From the NCBI GenBank assembly GCA_964036155.1, contig OZ038422.1, positions 78,267,201 through 78,331,200 on the forward strand: a stretch of 64,000 bases of DNA. Direction: 5' to 3'. The notes beneath the pieces are model-generated. The model worked only from the letters and a program-made list of their open reading frames with translations. It was not told the DNA's origin and did not search any database. Positions 25,992-37,951 of this stretch are shown here, in pieces (within the stretch, counting starts at the first letter, position 1; the number at the start of each line of letters is the position of its first letter). The translations under genes were made by a program, and so were the position numbers. The stretch is from Diploscapter coronatus (Eukaryota; Nematoda; Chromadorea; Rhabditida; Rhabditidae).

Positions 25992-27564
25992 GAACAAATT
26001 ATGTGCAATTCTATTTGAATACATTCGTATTTATTATTATCGCAGTTATGATTCCGATATCAATAGTTTACCTACTTTTTGCATTTACAATTCACACACT
26101 GCATGTAGAGAAAGCCGTAGGTTTAAATGCATTTTTTCATAAAATATTGCATTCAGAAATCATACTACCGTATCTTATGGCATCTACAACTTTTAACAAT
26201 TATTTTCATACTGAATTGCATAGCATTTTGCGGACTAGGCATTGCAGCGAAGATAATGTTTTCTATTTTTGCAAATGGTAAATCGAAATATTTTATGATT
26301 TTAGTGATAAACTTAAGGACTTGATGAGGATGAAATTTCAGGAAATGTAGACACTGAAAACTACTTTGAAGCATTTGAAGAATCTGATAATATTGTGAAT
26401 TATATTGCAAAGATCGTTATCTTCATCTACACGGGCGTACAAGCAGTTTTAATTTCCATACCAGCTATTGCTATATTTCTTGGAATAATATCTCCAATTG
26501 CTAGCATGTCGATAACACTATTGAACTCATTCCTAATTCTGCAGAGATTGTGCATGTCATATAATCGGAAATTTATCGTACAAAGGCTAAATAACAGGTT
26601 ATGTTTAATTAGCGTAATTTTATAGTTCTTATAATTCGTATAATACCTTTAGAATTTGGCTCAAAGTATTCATACAATACATTTACGCATTTGCAATAAT
26701 CTTCAAATTATTGCATATCAGTATACACTTGATGGCCACGATACTTGACTACTACTACATCGGCATACTTATAGCGGTATATCGACTATTTTTAGGATAT
26801 GCGTTTCTTTAAACTTTTTTGGTTGTAGATATTACCGATTTTAATCGACGTCCTGGGACTCTGTATATCTTTATGCTACATTGTGATGTACCGAAAGTTA
26901 AAATCGTTGGCTGCGATTTCCAACAGAAGTTATAATGTCGAAAATCGTCGGATTCTGTATCAAATGCTACCCTTATGCGGGCATTACGTAAGTTTAAAGG
27001 TTTTTAGAAAATCAAAAATTATAAACTAGAAAAGCTTGAAGTTATTTTTTGGAAATAATTATGGGTTAAACGTATCAAGCACTTCGAAAATGATACGTGA
27101 AAAATCTGCTTCTTAATACGCCCTTTCACAAAAAACTCGAGATTCTCATGTGATATCAGGTATTTTGATCTATCTAATTAGACAAGTCCAAAATTGCACA
27201 ACTCATAATGAAAAAAAACATCTAATAGTTGGTTTGAATAACTCATTGAAATGTTGCCAGCTTCTAATACCATTTAGTGAATTTAGATATCACACATCTT
27301 GATAAACAATGTCTAAAATTTGTTTAAAAATGCAAAAAGTCATAATTTCAGTTGTTGATGATATCACTCAAAATTTTCATCGTGTACAAAGTGATGATTT
27401 ACGTGGAGGAATCATATTTCCTCTCAAGTTGGGCGAGTTTCGACACCCTAATGCTGGTTCAGTTCATCGAGTCTCTGTCGTGGGGACTCCATTTGCCGAT
27501 GAGTTTCCTCTTGAGTTCTCCGTCACGAAGGAAGGCTATCATTAACCTCGTCTTGTGCAGGTAA
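25992..27564 (+). CDS. Serpentine 7TM chemoreceptor-like protein (5' end unresolved)
   Basis: Six phase-consistent exons were found: 25992-26104, 26157-26277, 26342-26597, 26653-26776, 26829-26987, 27352-27564. They encode about 327 residues with hydrophobic segments fitting seven passes: FVFIIIAVMIPISIVYLLFAF; LLTIIFILNCIAFCGLGIAA; the IVIFIYTGVQ...GIISPIAS region; FIQYIYAFAIIF; ILPILIDVLGLCISLCYIV; LLMISLKIFIVYKV; and a last one ending LHLPMSFLLSSPSRRKAI. The layout, with basic intracellular loops (KSYYRILW, YRKLKSLA) and a tail after TM7, is that of nematode chemosensory GPCRs; I cannot assign a family such as srx or str. The first listed exon starts at an acceptor in phase 1, so an upstream exon supplies the start, unless the in-frame ATG at 26048 is used. 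Confidence 0.7.
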
Positions 27565-27999
27565 AAATGGTGCACTATAAAAAGTGCAACGCAATAATAG
27601 AAAATGGAACATTTTGATACAATATCAACAAAAAATAAGAGTGAAAACGAGCTTCGGTCGCGCGTTCCCTCAGCTCGGTCTTTGCTTCACAAAGAGACTC
27701 CAAAACGAAAAAAACATCAATCCAATTTCAAAACGATCACAAAACACATACAACAACAATAAATGACAAGCAACTACTCTCTCCCTCACCCTTTTTGGTA
27801 ATGACCAATTCATTTTTCAACCATATATGAGACATGGGGGTCTGACAAACCTATCATAGAGATTTAGGTTCGGACAGACAGACCCAAACAAACAAACTCA
27901 ACAAAAATACTAATTGCTTAGATAACTGAGAGAAAACTTATCAATATATTGAAAAACAATTTTCAGTATTAAACAATGCAGTAAAATAATTGCTTCTCC
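27565..27999. other. Intergenic
   Basis: No supported gene. A partial inverted repeat is present: GGGTCTGACAAACCTA at 27838-27853 against TAGGTT...GACCC at 27865-27885. An AT-rich flank follows. Confidence 0.4.
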
Positions 28000-28158
28000 T
28001 CAGTGATAGTTATAATTTAGGAAAGCTAAAGTATCGCAAATGCGCTTCGTCAGTCGATCGGGTGGAGGCATTTTCAAATATCCTTCCACGAACACTTCGA
28101 ATTTATTGAAGAATCGGTATTGATCTTGATAATTGGCCCTCGTAATTGTTGATTGCAT
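28000..28158 (-). CDS. Small hypothetical protein (52 aa)
   Basis: An ATG-initiated frame of 52 codons encodes an ordered-looking peptide rich in aromatic and charged residues (QDQYRFFNKFEVFVEGYL, then PPPDRLTKRICDTLAFLNYNYH) and ends in TGA. It has no signal peptide and no recognised family. The composition looks coding and the segment is GC-richer than its flanks, so it may be the last exon of a gene whose other exons I could not find, or a relic. Confidence 0.3.
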   Translation of the reverse strand: MQSTITRANYQDQYRFFNKFEVFVEGYLKMPPPDRLTKRICDTLAFLNYNYH

Positions 28159-28663
28159 CGCTTTTCAGCTAAAATCTTGATTAATATGTTAGGTTTCATA
28201 TTTAGCATCCAGAGAAAAGTGATCAGATTCGTTTTGCTTTCCGTATTCCGTAATTCTCAATATATCATTTCTCACATGTCTCTTTCAATAAATTGATAAA
28301 GTTCGTTATCTCAATTTTTTCAAATTCATCATTTTCAAACTGCTGATATATTTTATTCTCGATTTATGTGGATAGTATCTGTTCATTCGAGTTGAGTGGT
28401 TGTTGTCGAAGTCAGAATTTAGTTAGAACTTACGAAGAATGCCCATTGCTGGCCAAATTTGGATGGGTTTCAGATTTTCATTTATTTTTCTTCGTTTTCC
28501 TACCTCTAATCGAGTACTGTCTACCCCAAACCGAGACGATATGGTTATGAATTGATTTTTGGAAATGTGCAGATAGTCTTCGTGTGAATTCAGTTCTCAA
28601 AAATCCTTTATTCACATTTTTGCAAGTTTCAATTTCAAAAGTTCAATTTTGGAATTTTTCGCT
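28159..28663. other. Intergenic
   Basis: No supported gene between the small frame at 28.0-28.16 kb and the 3' end of the secreted-protein gene. The stretch is AT-rich with scattered short frames only. Confidence 0.5.
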
Positions 28664-29970
28664 TTATCCGATCATGGTTGGATTGAGTCGGTTGTTTTGT
28701 AGCCGTTCCATCATTTTGTTCTTCGGTACCAGGAACAGGTTCACGTTTGGGACCTAAATTTGATATTTTTTCATCTAGCCACTAAGTTCAACTGAAATTA
28801 AAAGCAAAAATGTAACTTGCAAAGAAAAGACGACTTATTTTTCTGACTTACCACATGGCCATACTGCATGTGTCGATCGGCCCTAAAATTGTGTTGACAA
28901 CTTTTTTGATCTTCACGAAATCTCCGAACATGTAATTGAGGTATTTGAAGGTGTACGTGGCTCGTTCGTTCGGATCTGCCAAAGTCAATGGAAACTCCAT
29001 TCCGCTGTTCAAAATTCCATTTCCGCCACCTGATAGGGATTTTTGAAAGGTTTACTAAAGTCCCAAGCTACCTTTTACCATGATCCTACCATCAAAGTCA
29101 AATAGCTCATTCAATCCCGGTACGGGCAAATCCAAATGACCTAGAAATGTCTGAGTTTTTCCGTAATTAATCAATTTTTACCCGAAACTTCTCTAATTTT
29201 CGATAAGTCATATTCAGCGCCAACTACACCAGCAGTTATGAAAGGCTGATACATACCGTCTGAAAATTTAAGAGATTTTTCCAAAGGACTCGAACTCTAC
29301 CGTTTCTCTCTAACGGAGCGTCCGCAAATTGATCGAAATTTTTGCGAACTGATAGAAGGTAATTGTTAACGCCGTTCACGGCAAACCCAGTGCCCCATGA
29401 GTCGACTAAGTCGTCGTTGAACGTCGCAGCGACTGCGTGAGTGAAAGGGTTGAAGGCCGATCTGATACACGGCAGGTAAATACTTTCGTTTTTAAACAAG
29501 CTTCGCAAGTTTCAGATAATGCTTTTCTTGGATTGTTGAACATCTTTCAAGTCTTTTAGTAAACAATAAAACCACTAACTTGTTGTAAAAATAAGCCTCA
29601 TGAAATAATTGAAACGTATCCTAACCTCCCCGTAAATTGAGCAAGCTGTCCAGGTAAATGAACATCCGGCACAGCGAATGGTTTTTCACCGGCCTTGGAT
29701 CAGAAATCAGAGAGTGTTATAATTTGTCGAACCTTATCACCAGCGATATATAAATTTGGAAAAAATGGTCCCGATCTCTCATCGGTCATTCCTGTAGGCA
29801 GCTGCAATAACCCTAAACCCCTCGGTCGATCACGCAAAAACGGTGCTGAACTTGGTCGAGTTAAAATATCAGTTTTTTTTCGAAATTTTACCTCGACTTT
29901 CAGAAAACTTTAGCGATTGAAGATAAATCAGCAAAAATAACGCAGATTTTTTAAAACATGTAGAGTTCAT
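28664..29970 (-). CDS. Secreted protein of unknown family, copy 1
   Basis: Nine exons encode 262 residues: 29970-29892, 29845-29733, 29693-29626, 29461-29301, 29259-29182, 29140-29072, 29029-28930, 28882-28852, 28753-28664. The N-terminus (MNSTCFKKSALFLLIYLQSLKF) looks like a signal peptide. The mature part has no cysteine cluster or motif I know. Distinct stretches are RDRPRGLGLLQLPTG, NLYIAGDKAGEKPFAVPD, NPFTHAVAATFNDDLVDSWG, EYDLSKIREVSG, and the end NVNLFLVPKNKMMERLQNN. A near-identical, equal-length paralogue lies at 38840-40355 on the same strand, which supports the model and suggests purifying selection. All splice sites here are canonical. This copy has an intron between EVSG and HLDLP that copy 2 lacks, and it lacks one present in copy 2. 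Function unknown. Confidence 0.8.
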
Positions 29971-31499
29971 AATAAAAATTCTAGAAAGTTGACAGACAAT
30001 GGAAACAGAAACAATTTGTGATAGATTGTGAGTGAAAGTGCGAATGGATATTATAAGTCTTCGAAAAGCTAGGATAAGCCGGGTCAAATGATAAAACCTC
30101 CATGTCACAATCGAGAACAACACCGATGACGCCCATAAATCATTGGCTATAGCTTCTTATGTAGCTAAATTACATATTTTAATTTATTTGTTTTCTGAGA
30201 GTCTAACGTCTTGAAATGATTATAGTGCATGATGAAATTTTTTATTTCCGTATCTAAACCGACAAAAATTCTTTTGAATTTCTTCGAATAAATTTCACTT
30301 TTTATTCTCATCGGCCTTATTTCTGCACTGATAGAAGTAGCGCTCGATTTTGATGGGATATGCGTATACGATTTCAGGAACTCGGCCATTCGGAAGGTAA
30401 TCCGAAATTTCATATTTATTCGGAGTGTTGAGCTCTAGTCTGATGGGGCTAACGCATAATGGTATGCAGCGATGACAATAGATTCATTTTAGTTTTAGGT
30501 TGATCATTGAAAGCAAGTTGAATATGTATATCTAAAAAGCCGCAAAGATGGTTGCGGCAGTTTTTTAATTATCAACTTAAGTTGCTGAATTATCAATTAC
30601 AAGATGGCATTTCTTATCACTCTCTGCTATTGGCATTTGATAGAATTCATCTCGCATCTTAGGAATAATAAATGATATTTTCTTTCGAAATACGACGATT
30701 TAGACGTTGAAATATCCTATTTAGGCGGATAATTTACTTGAATGATATATAAATCTGAAAATTCATCAAAATAATCATTCTCAAGCAAACTTATTCATAA
30801 ATATAGATTATGATTGTTGATTCTTAAAATTGTCATACGTACTAAACTTGTGTAACCAGCAATTACAATGACATATTCGTAATTGAAGTTCTAATGATAG
30901 TATCGTGACAACTTCAAAGCCATCATTAGAGTGGCAATTATGCTGCTTACGATGAACACGGAAATGTCAGAAAATGATCAGACTTCGATATTCACAGACT
31001 ACCGATATCATACCGTACACGATATTCTTCATAGCTGCAAGGAGCTCATAGAGACCTTGATACATATCTCATAGACAACTCTGATGATGAGTTATGCACG
31101 ATTTCAGCACATGACCTAACTCTTAAACTAATTAATTTTCTGAACTGGTAAACAAATCTTAATGCAGGTGCAATTTTTGATCATCTGAAAAGTATCTTCT
31201 AATCTCGTACCTTCTGCAACTTTTATATACAAATTTAATAAAGTCTCGCAAGACATAGAGCGGGTATAATTGGAGTGCTGAAATTTAAATTACACTAAAC
31301 TATAAGTTAGACGAGTATTATAAATACAAGTCTGATTGCCTAAGCAACGTCTTGCACTGTTACTCGATCCATTTCAAGTTTTCCCATTTTTATTTCGAAA
31401 GCGCTACCCTTTCTAAATCGTACTGTATTGAGATCATTTTCTCAAATTGTTATTCTACAGATTTATTATCGTCATTAAAGAAGTACTTCTCCGAATCGA
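29971..31499. other. Intergenic
   Basis: About 1.5 kb without a supported gene. It contains the upstream region of secreted-protein copy 1 (minus) and of the second 7TM gene (plus). Short open frames (for example an ATG frame of about 47 codons near 30.95 kb) show neither hydrophobic leader nor splice support. Confidence 0.45.
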
Positions 31500-33210
31500 A
31501 TGTCTTGGTGCGGTGAACCTGCGCCTGATGCAAAAGATTATGATTTTTGTGAAGGTGAAGTAATTTTTCAGTTTACTTATTCTTACAAACCATTCTGCAT
31601 TGCTTTTTTTTACAAACCTCGGTAACGATTTACTATTTTAGAATTTTTAACATCAGATACATTATTTTACAAACTCATCATTGCGTGGAAAGCTATCGTA
31701 CTTCATCGAGATATATTTGATACAGGTTAGTTAAATAGTTTTATGTCAATGTTATCTTCAAAAAATAAATTCATCTATAGGGATTCAAATCCTGACCATT
31801 TTGTCTAGCATCTCATTAGTACCGATTTTTATTGGCATATTTATGATGTATCGGCTATTTCGAAAACATGCTAATTTTTCACAATTCGAAAAATTAATAG
31901 TCATCTTACTCATTCTAAATATACTTTCTTTTATTTGTGCATTGATAGATGTAAGTTTTATACTATTTTTTTATGATGCAATTTTCAATATATGCACCGG
32001 AGCAGGATAATACTTTAGTTTTCGTCTGATATCTATGATCACCTTTTGCACGTTTGCTGCCAAGATTATACCGACTACGAGGTAACATAATTTAAAATTT
32101 TAGCCACGTGTATCAATTAATATTTACCTACAGTTTAAGCGAATCGTTTAAAATATCATCTACGTTGCTACAGAAAAGTGTTAACATTCTGTGAAATAGT
32201 ATGGATCGTATTACTGTAGTTTTCCATACATTATTTTGCCAGAACGTATCTACTTTTCTGTCGCAACTTTTCCAAATAACTATAAAATATCACTTTATTC
32301 TAAATTTATTTGACATATAAGGTTGACTTAAATCTAATATAGTTAAAATTTTGTATTGATAACTGACAAATGGAATTGTAGGTATTATTGTATTCGTTAT
32401 TTAATATTCTTCAACAAACATGTTTACTGACGCTCATAAGATTCGTTTCGATTGCAGTTACGATATATAGAGCTAGGACATTTTCACTGTTAGAAATTCT
32501 TCTACATGCATATGTCGGTTTTGATACAAAATGATTCAATTTAGTTGCCCTAACGAAAAAATAACTCAGCTATTTTCCATTATATTTTGGATATTGGTCG
32601 GATTTCATATTATTTTTGGCTGTATCGCCCAACTAATTAATTTTGCAATTTTCTTGCTGGGCGGATATCAAATTGTCGATATACAATTATATGTAACGGC
32701 TCTTAAACAATGGAATGTAAGTTAAGCGAATATTATCAAAATAAAAACTATTAATGTCAATTATGTAGATCATCTTTAGATTCTTTACGATAAAATAGTT
32801 CCGATCATAGCAAGTTGTGCTCAGACGATAATTAGCATTGTCGCGTTTATTTATCTAAAGCGGTGTTTTAAGTCGTATGGCAATATGAGCCAAAGTGCAA
32901 GAAATGCTGAACGACGCTTAAATCGATACCTAATGGCGTATGTAAGTTAGTCCGGTCAATGTTGCACCATATTATGCTGAAAATGAATATGCATAACGTT
33001 TAGATTTTATGCGAAGTGGTAATAAATAATTTACCTATTTTTAAACTATACAATTTGTTTTGCATTGTTTGGGACAGTCAGAAAAGTGTAATGTTAGGTA
33101 GGATGTTCTCTTAATCTTTTAACTTCGGTATCTTAAACATCCTGTGCAAAATTAACTATGTTTTCGTTGTAATACTTTTTCCATATGTAATGAGTCTATT
33201 AGGAGGATGA
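31500..33210 (+). pseudogene. Serpentine 7TM chemoreceptor with in-frame stop before TM7
   Basis: Eight exons join in phase: 31500-31554, 31657-31725, 31781-31950, 32019-32081, 32382-32488, 32545-32716, 32780-32941, then 33004 onward. The N-terminus is MSWCGEPAPDAKDYDFCE. Hydrophobic passes follow: ILTILSSISLVPIFIGIFM; LIVILLILNILSFICALID; a third with LLTLIRFVSIAVTIYRARTF; LFSIIFWILVGFHIIFGCI; IVPIIASCAQTIISIVAFIYL; and a weaker sixth. The last exon runs into TAA at 33112-33114. The same frame then stays open for 31 codons, encoding a TM7-like segment (NYVFVVILFPYVMSLL), to TGA at 33208-33210. Either the gene is recently inactivated, or the stop is removed by a splice I could not find or read through. 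Whether the truncated six-pass product functions is unknown. Confidence 0.6.
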
Positions 33211-34888
33211 ATCTATGTAAATAATTGATTTCTCAAACTTGGTTAATACATCAAATCACGCATTCGTTTATATTTATAACCAATCACTGGTTTAAAATGC
33301 CGAGATTCGTTACAGCGAGTACGAAATGACTTACTCAAAAATAATTTTGATGAAATTTATAATTCCTAAGCTATTTTGTCTCCTTGTACAAGTCATAGCA
33401 TAATGTCTTTGTTTATTTACAAACGGAAAAAGAAGAGATTCAATATATTTGAAAACGCTCTTACCCAAAAGAACGACGGTATCGAAAGAATTTTTGGAAC
33501 AATGAAAATTATTCACGATTCAACGAAAAATAACATAAATTAACTAGTTTGATAGCTTCAAAGTTAGAAGTTTGAGAGAACACTAACATATTTTAGATAG
33601 CTGTTTGACCGATGATGCATCTTTCTTAAACGATTTGATATCATGTATATACGTAAGCATTATTAACAAATTTTCATATTAACTAACAAAAGAAATGGAA
33701 AGGCCTGTCCTACCAACATATATCCTGAAAATATGCTCTGAGAAATCCTAAAGGAACGTTCTAAATAGTGAATCCTTCGATCTTACCATTATTTACATAA
33801 ACGATAATATTTTGCGTTGGATAGGAGGCACATGAGTGTTACTTTTAATTTTTGAGAATAGAACTCGGCTAATCATGCTTTAAAAAATAAAATACCCCTT
33901 TCGCGTCATGTGCTTAGAAAGAGCAACTGTAAAATTAAGAATTGTCTTCTGAGTAAACCTTGAACAGTATACTTTTCTAACATAATAAATGGATCCACAC
34001 TAGAATAAGTTAAATTTTCTACCAAGAAAGCATTAAAAAAAACTTTCAGAACATTTCTCATTTTATATACGTAAATGGATCATGCTTCCAAATAATTATC
34101 CTGTTTTTCTTAGTGAGAGGATTGATCAAGGTAGTTTGCGTACATATGCATGTAAAAGAAAAAGAAAATTTTAGAAGAGCAACACTACTAAATCATCGAC
34201 TAAGAAAGAATCAGTCAAAGTTATTAAAATTACATCTCATCGTCCGAAGCAACTGCACTCGAATGGTATTTTATTATCATCACAAGCGCCAACAAACTGA
34301 TATGAAATTATGATAAAATGTGGAAAGACGTTCTATATGTATAGGCAAAGTCAATACAGCTCACGACTGCTTAGTTTTTTTCTTACTTGAATTGATTTAT
34401 TTTACTTTATCACTTCAAATGCATTCCGAAAATTTGTTGTGTGTTCAATAAAAACATTAATTTTGTTCATTCTGTTCGAAGATAGCTGATATCAGAGTGT
34501 AGCATCTTATCTTGTAAGATAAAATTCATAGCAATTCTGAAAACTGGATCGAGTTATGCAAAATTCGAAAACTGCCCTTGTTTCAAAAACTTTCAGAGCT
34601 CGTAAAACGCGTCCAATTCAGGCGAGTAGGATCTCAGAATGACGGGCTTATCTTATTCATGTTCACAAATGTTACCTGTTTAGAAATAATAAAAATAGAA
34701 AACAAAATATACCAGACTAAAGACTTTGGACAGGCCATGCGAAACTTAGAAATGAAAATTCTTCAAATCACAAATAATCAATTGATATGAAATAAATTAG
34801 AAAGTTTATTTCACTGTCAACGAATAATAACAATTTATTAAAATCCCGTAACATAATGGCAAAATAATTAAACCGAAATTTTCATTCG
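33211..34888. other. Gene-poor stretch with possible receptor remnants
   Basis: No complete gene was found. Around 33.33-33.54 kb on the plus strand are fragments resembling a receptor C-terminus: a hydrophobic run (IILMKFIIPKLFCLLVQVIA), then, in another frame, a basic tail (MSLFIYKRKKKRFNIFE). A basic 66-codon frame lies at 34113-34316. These may be decayed relatives of the neighbouring 7TM genes; none has start, splice and stop signals in agreement. Confidence 0.35.
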
Positions 34889-36082
34889 TCATGTTTTTGA
34901 AAATGGTTCAGATTTTTGTGTAACTGCAAGTCCGTCACTCAATGCATATCCCAGCGCGAAGCTGTACAGACTCGAAACGATGTCGTATTTCTCGCTAAGT
35001 TTTTGGAATGTCGACCACAGTTCTGTGTCTTTGATGAGCAATCGATGAATCAGCTAAAATTAAGTTTAAGAGAAAATTAGAAATCAGGACTGCTGAAATT
35101 TCCATTCTGTTCCGAAAATTTTGAGAGGATATTTTTATCTTCGTTTTCGAAAATCCCAAAAATCATTTCCGCACAGCCCTCTTAGAAATTGTCAGAAGCA
35201 CCTCTTCATCGTCCTGTTTAGTCTCCGCAAAATCATTCGCATTACAGTCCACAATGCCCATCTTCTGCATGTCGTTGCTTTTCGCCGGCGAAGCGCTTAA
35301 TCGGCCAATTGAACTAAATATTATCACGGATAAGATTTACTTTCTAGCGATTTCAAATACAATAGCGGTAAAATGTGGATTACTCATGAATATGAATCCA
35401 GCTTGCTACACTTACAAAATGTTCTGAATAGACTTACACAAAAGAAATATTGCAGTTATAATAGCCGGTTTCTTCGCGCAGCTCCCTCAAAATCGCATCC
35501 CTCGCGGTCTCTCCACGCTCCACATGACCTACAGTTTTTATTATTATGTGTTTTAGGGGAAAAAAACCTCCTGGAAATTCGATTGTCCAGCTTCGTGTAG
35601 GAATTCGGAACTGTCGATTGAAGAGGAAATAAGTGCCACTCGCGTTGTGGACTCGGACGAGCGCGAAGGCTGACACGACTTTATCGGGATTATCTGCCTT
35701 GTTCGACAATAGTTCCCAGGTCTAAACCTTAGGTATCAATTGGAATAATTAGCGTTAAAGTCCTAATCCTACTTAAAAAAGCACCATTCTCTATCAACGC
35801 CAATCATCAGTATTATAAATTTAAAAATTGATAGCACTTTTTCAAGTATCGTTTTTGAAAATAATTCAAACCAACCCCGATTTTACCGCTTTTCGTTTTG
35901 AACCTGGTAACTGTGAAGTTGACGAATTTTCCGGGGCATTTCACTTTACTGTCCAGAATTTCAAGGCCCGGTCCAAGCTCATGAGAATTTACAGCAATGA
36001 AAAACTAAAAAAAAAAATATTAAAAATTTCGATAGATAGAGAAAAAACGTACCAATGATAAAATAGGAAATATGGTGATCAT
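34889..36082 (-). CDS. Nudix hydrolase with signal peptide, copy A
   Basis: Six exons encode 226 residues: 36082-36053, 36004-35876, 35721-35568, 35528-35438, 35313-35202, 35053-34889. The catalytic Nudix box GHVERGETARDAILREL, completed by REETGY, fits G-x5-E-x7-R-E-U-x-E-E-x-G-U and follows EFPGG, as in NUDT5/NUDT14-type ADP-sugar pyrophosphatases; substrate is inferred only. The start MITIFPILSLFFIAVNSHE looks like a cleavable signal peptide. N-glycosylation sequons NFT, NAS and NIS are present, unusual for this normally cytosolic or mitochondrial class. The roughly 90 residues after the box (LIKDTELWSTFQKL...ALGYALSDG) are shared with copy B. All splice sites are canonical. Confidence 0.85.
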
Positions 36083-36582
36083 GATCTTGAATTGATAGTC
36101 TAAAATAAACAATCGATTATTAGAAACCGAGTAAATTGAGCGAATAAACGACTGTGACCTAAAATCGTCATTGCTAGTGAAACACTGAAACAATGGCGTG
36201 GAAATGCAAAATAATAAAAGTCGATGGTCAAATGAAAAATTTACACCATCTTGCAATTAACCTACGAAAGCATCGATTTTTATGAGAGTAAGCGAATTCA
36301 ATGATAGAATGACACCATTCTTACTGAAAATCGCGTCAGGTAAAATGAGCGTGTCTGGAAGCATCGATAATGGTCATAGATGAAATTGAAATGAATGTAG
36401 TATTATCAATATAGATACGAGTTTTAAAGAAAATCTATTCTGATAAAGTATAGTGTTTGATTACTTAACTTTCAGCATTTTAAAGAAATGATTTGATTGA
36501 AAACTTTTATCTGCTGAAAAACGCAAAAAATCAACAAAATACCCGAAATTTTAAAGAGCTAAAATTTTCAAATCAATGAGTT

Positions 36583-37951
36583 TCATATATTTTCCGAGTT
36601 TGAAGGTTGATTCGGCCTAACTTGTCCGTTTCTTAACGCATATCCTAACGCGAAACTGTATAGTCCACCGACAATAGCGTAATCTTCTCCAAGCTCTTGG
36701 AATGTGTTCCAGAGTTCCGTGTCTTTAATGAGCAATCGTTTCACTAGCTGGAAATATCATTTTAGAAATGAAAATCGTAAAAAGTAGTTTTTTTTACTAA
36801 AACCGATCGTTCATCATTCATCGGTGTTTGGCGAAGTGAAACTATGCGTGAAAAGTGATCAAAGTCGTAAAAATAAGGCATTCTCGAAATCAGGTATGGC
36901 AGGTAAACAATACCTCTTCGTCGTCGGCTTCGTCTCCTTTGAAGTTGTCGGCCCAGCAATCGACGACTCCAACTTTCTGCATGTCGTTGGCCTTTTCTGG
37001 AGAAGCCGTCAACCGACCATTCGATGGCCCACTCAAAATTTGATCATCACATCTTTATTGACTATATCAACACTCGGCATCGTATCATTCATTTCTGGTC
37101 TCTTGCATTTATCATCAGCTTTTTACCCTACGTTACCTAATTTAAAATTTGGTGAAAAATACAAATGGTATTGAAGACCAACTAACGATAAATACGAGAA
37201 GCTCTGTTTCAAAAAAAACAATGTTTTTATAAGGGACCAATATTTTATTGTGGAATGACTTACACAAACGTGAGGTTGCAATTCTTGTATCCGGTCTCTT
37301 CGCTGATTTCTCTCAAGATAGTGTCTCTGGCGGTCTCTTTTCGTTCCACGTGACCCAAAATATTCTTGTTATCGTTGCTTGGTCAATTTCAAGGTGAAAC
37401 CTCCAGGATATTCGACTGTCCAACTTCTAGTGGTAATTCGAAATTGTCGGTTGAACAGAAAATAAGTGCCACTCGCGTTGTGGACTCGGACGACTGCAAA
37501 GGCGCTAACAATCCTCTCAATACTTTCAACTGGTTTATTCGACATCATTTCCCATTCCTGAAATTTAGGAAGATCTTCCAAAATATTTTTCTCTGCACAA
37601 AATTGCGAAAATATACCTTAAGTTGACCAAATTTATCCTTGTATTTAGTAACACTATAATTTTGATAATTTCCGACGCATCGAATCTCGCTCTCAAAAAC
37701 TTCTAGACCAGGAGGTGGATCGTCATCTTCACGAGTTGTTGTAAAATAATAGAGCTGAATTATTATCGTGCAACATCGTTTGAAAAAGAATAGGAACTTA
37801 CCAATGATAGAATAGAAGATACGGCTAGAATTCTAGATAGGAGTGTTTGGAAGTCGAATTTCGATAATTTCGGAATCAGATTTAAACATCTAAGTAACGA
37901 AATCGAAATTCGAATTCCGAACACTCTGATTCTGTTTGATTCACCGATCAT
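36583..37951 (-). CDS. Nudix hydrolase with N-terminal hydrophobic anchor, copy B
   Basis: Six exons encode 272 residues: 37951-37802, 37754-37617, 37557-37401, 37354-37264, 37031-36914, 36747-36583. The Nudix box GHVERKETARDTILREI, followed by SEETGY, matches the consensus. The N-terminal extension ends in a hydrophobic run (ILAVSSILSLLYYF) that could be a signal anchor. Sequons NYS, NAS and NLT occur at positions equivalent to copy A. The exon carrying the Nudix box has the same length (91 bp) as in copy A, but the bases before it are TTTTGG, not AG; the only AG in that 46-bp intron gives the wrong frame. The copy is therefore either non-canonically spliced or damaged. The 5' start is uncertain because an upstream exon is possible. 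Confidence 0.75.

Noticed and set aside
32489..32544. Apparent frameshift in the second 7TM gene after LLEILLHAY
   Set aside because: Using a GTTAGA donor at 32489 and the acceptor at 32544 restores the frame (ARTFSLCPNEK), so no frameshift is needed.
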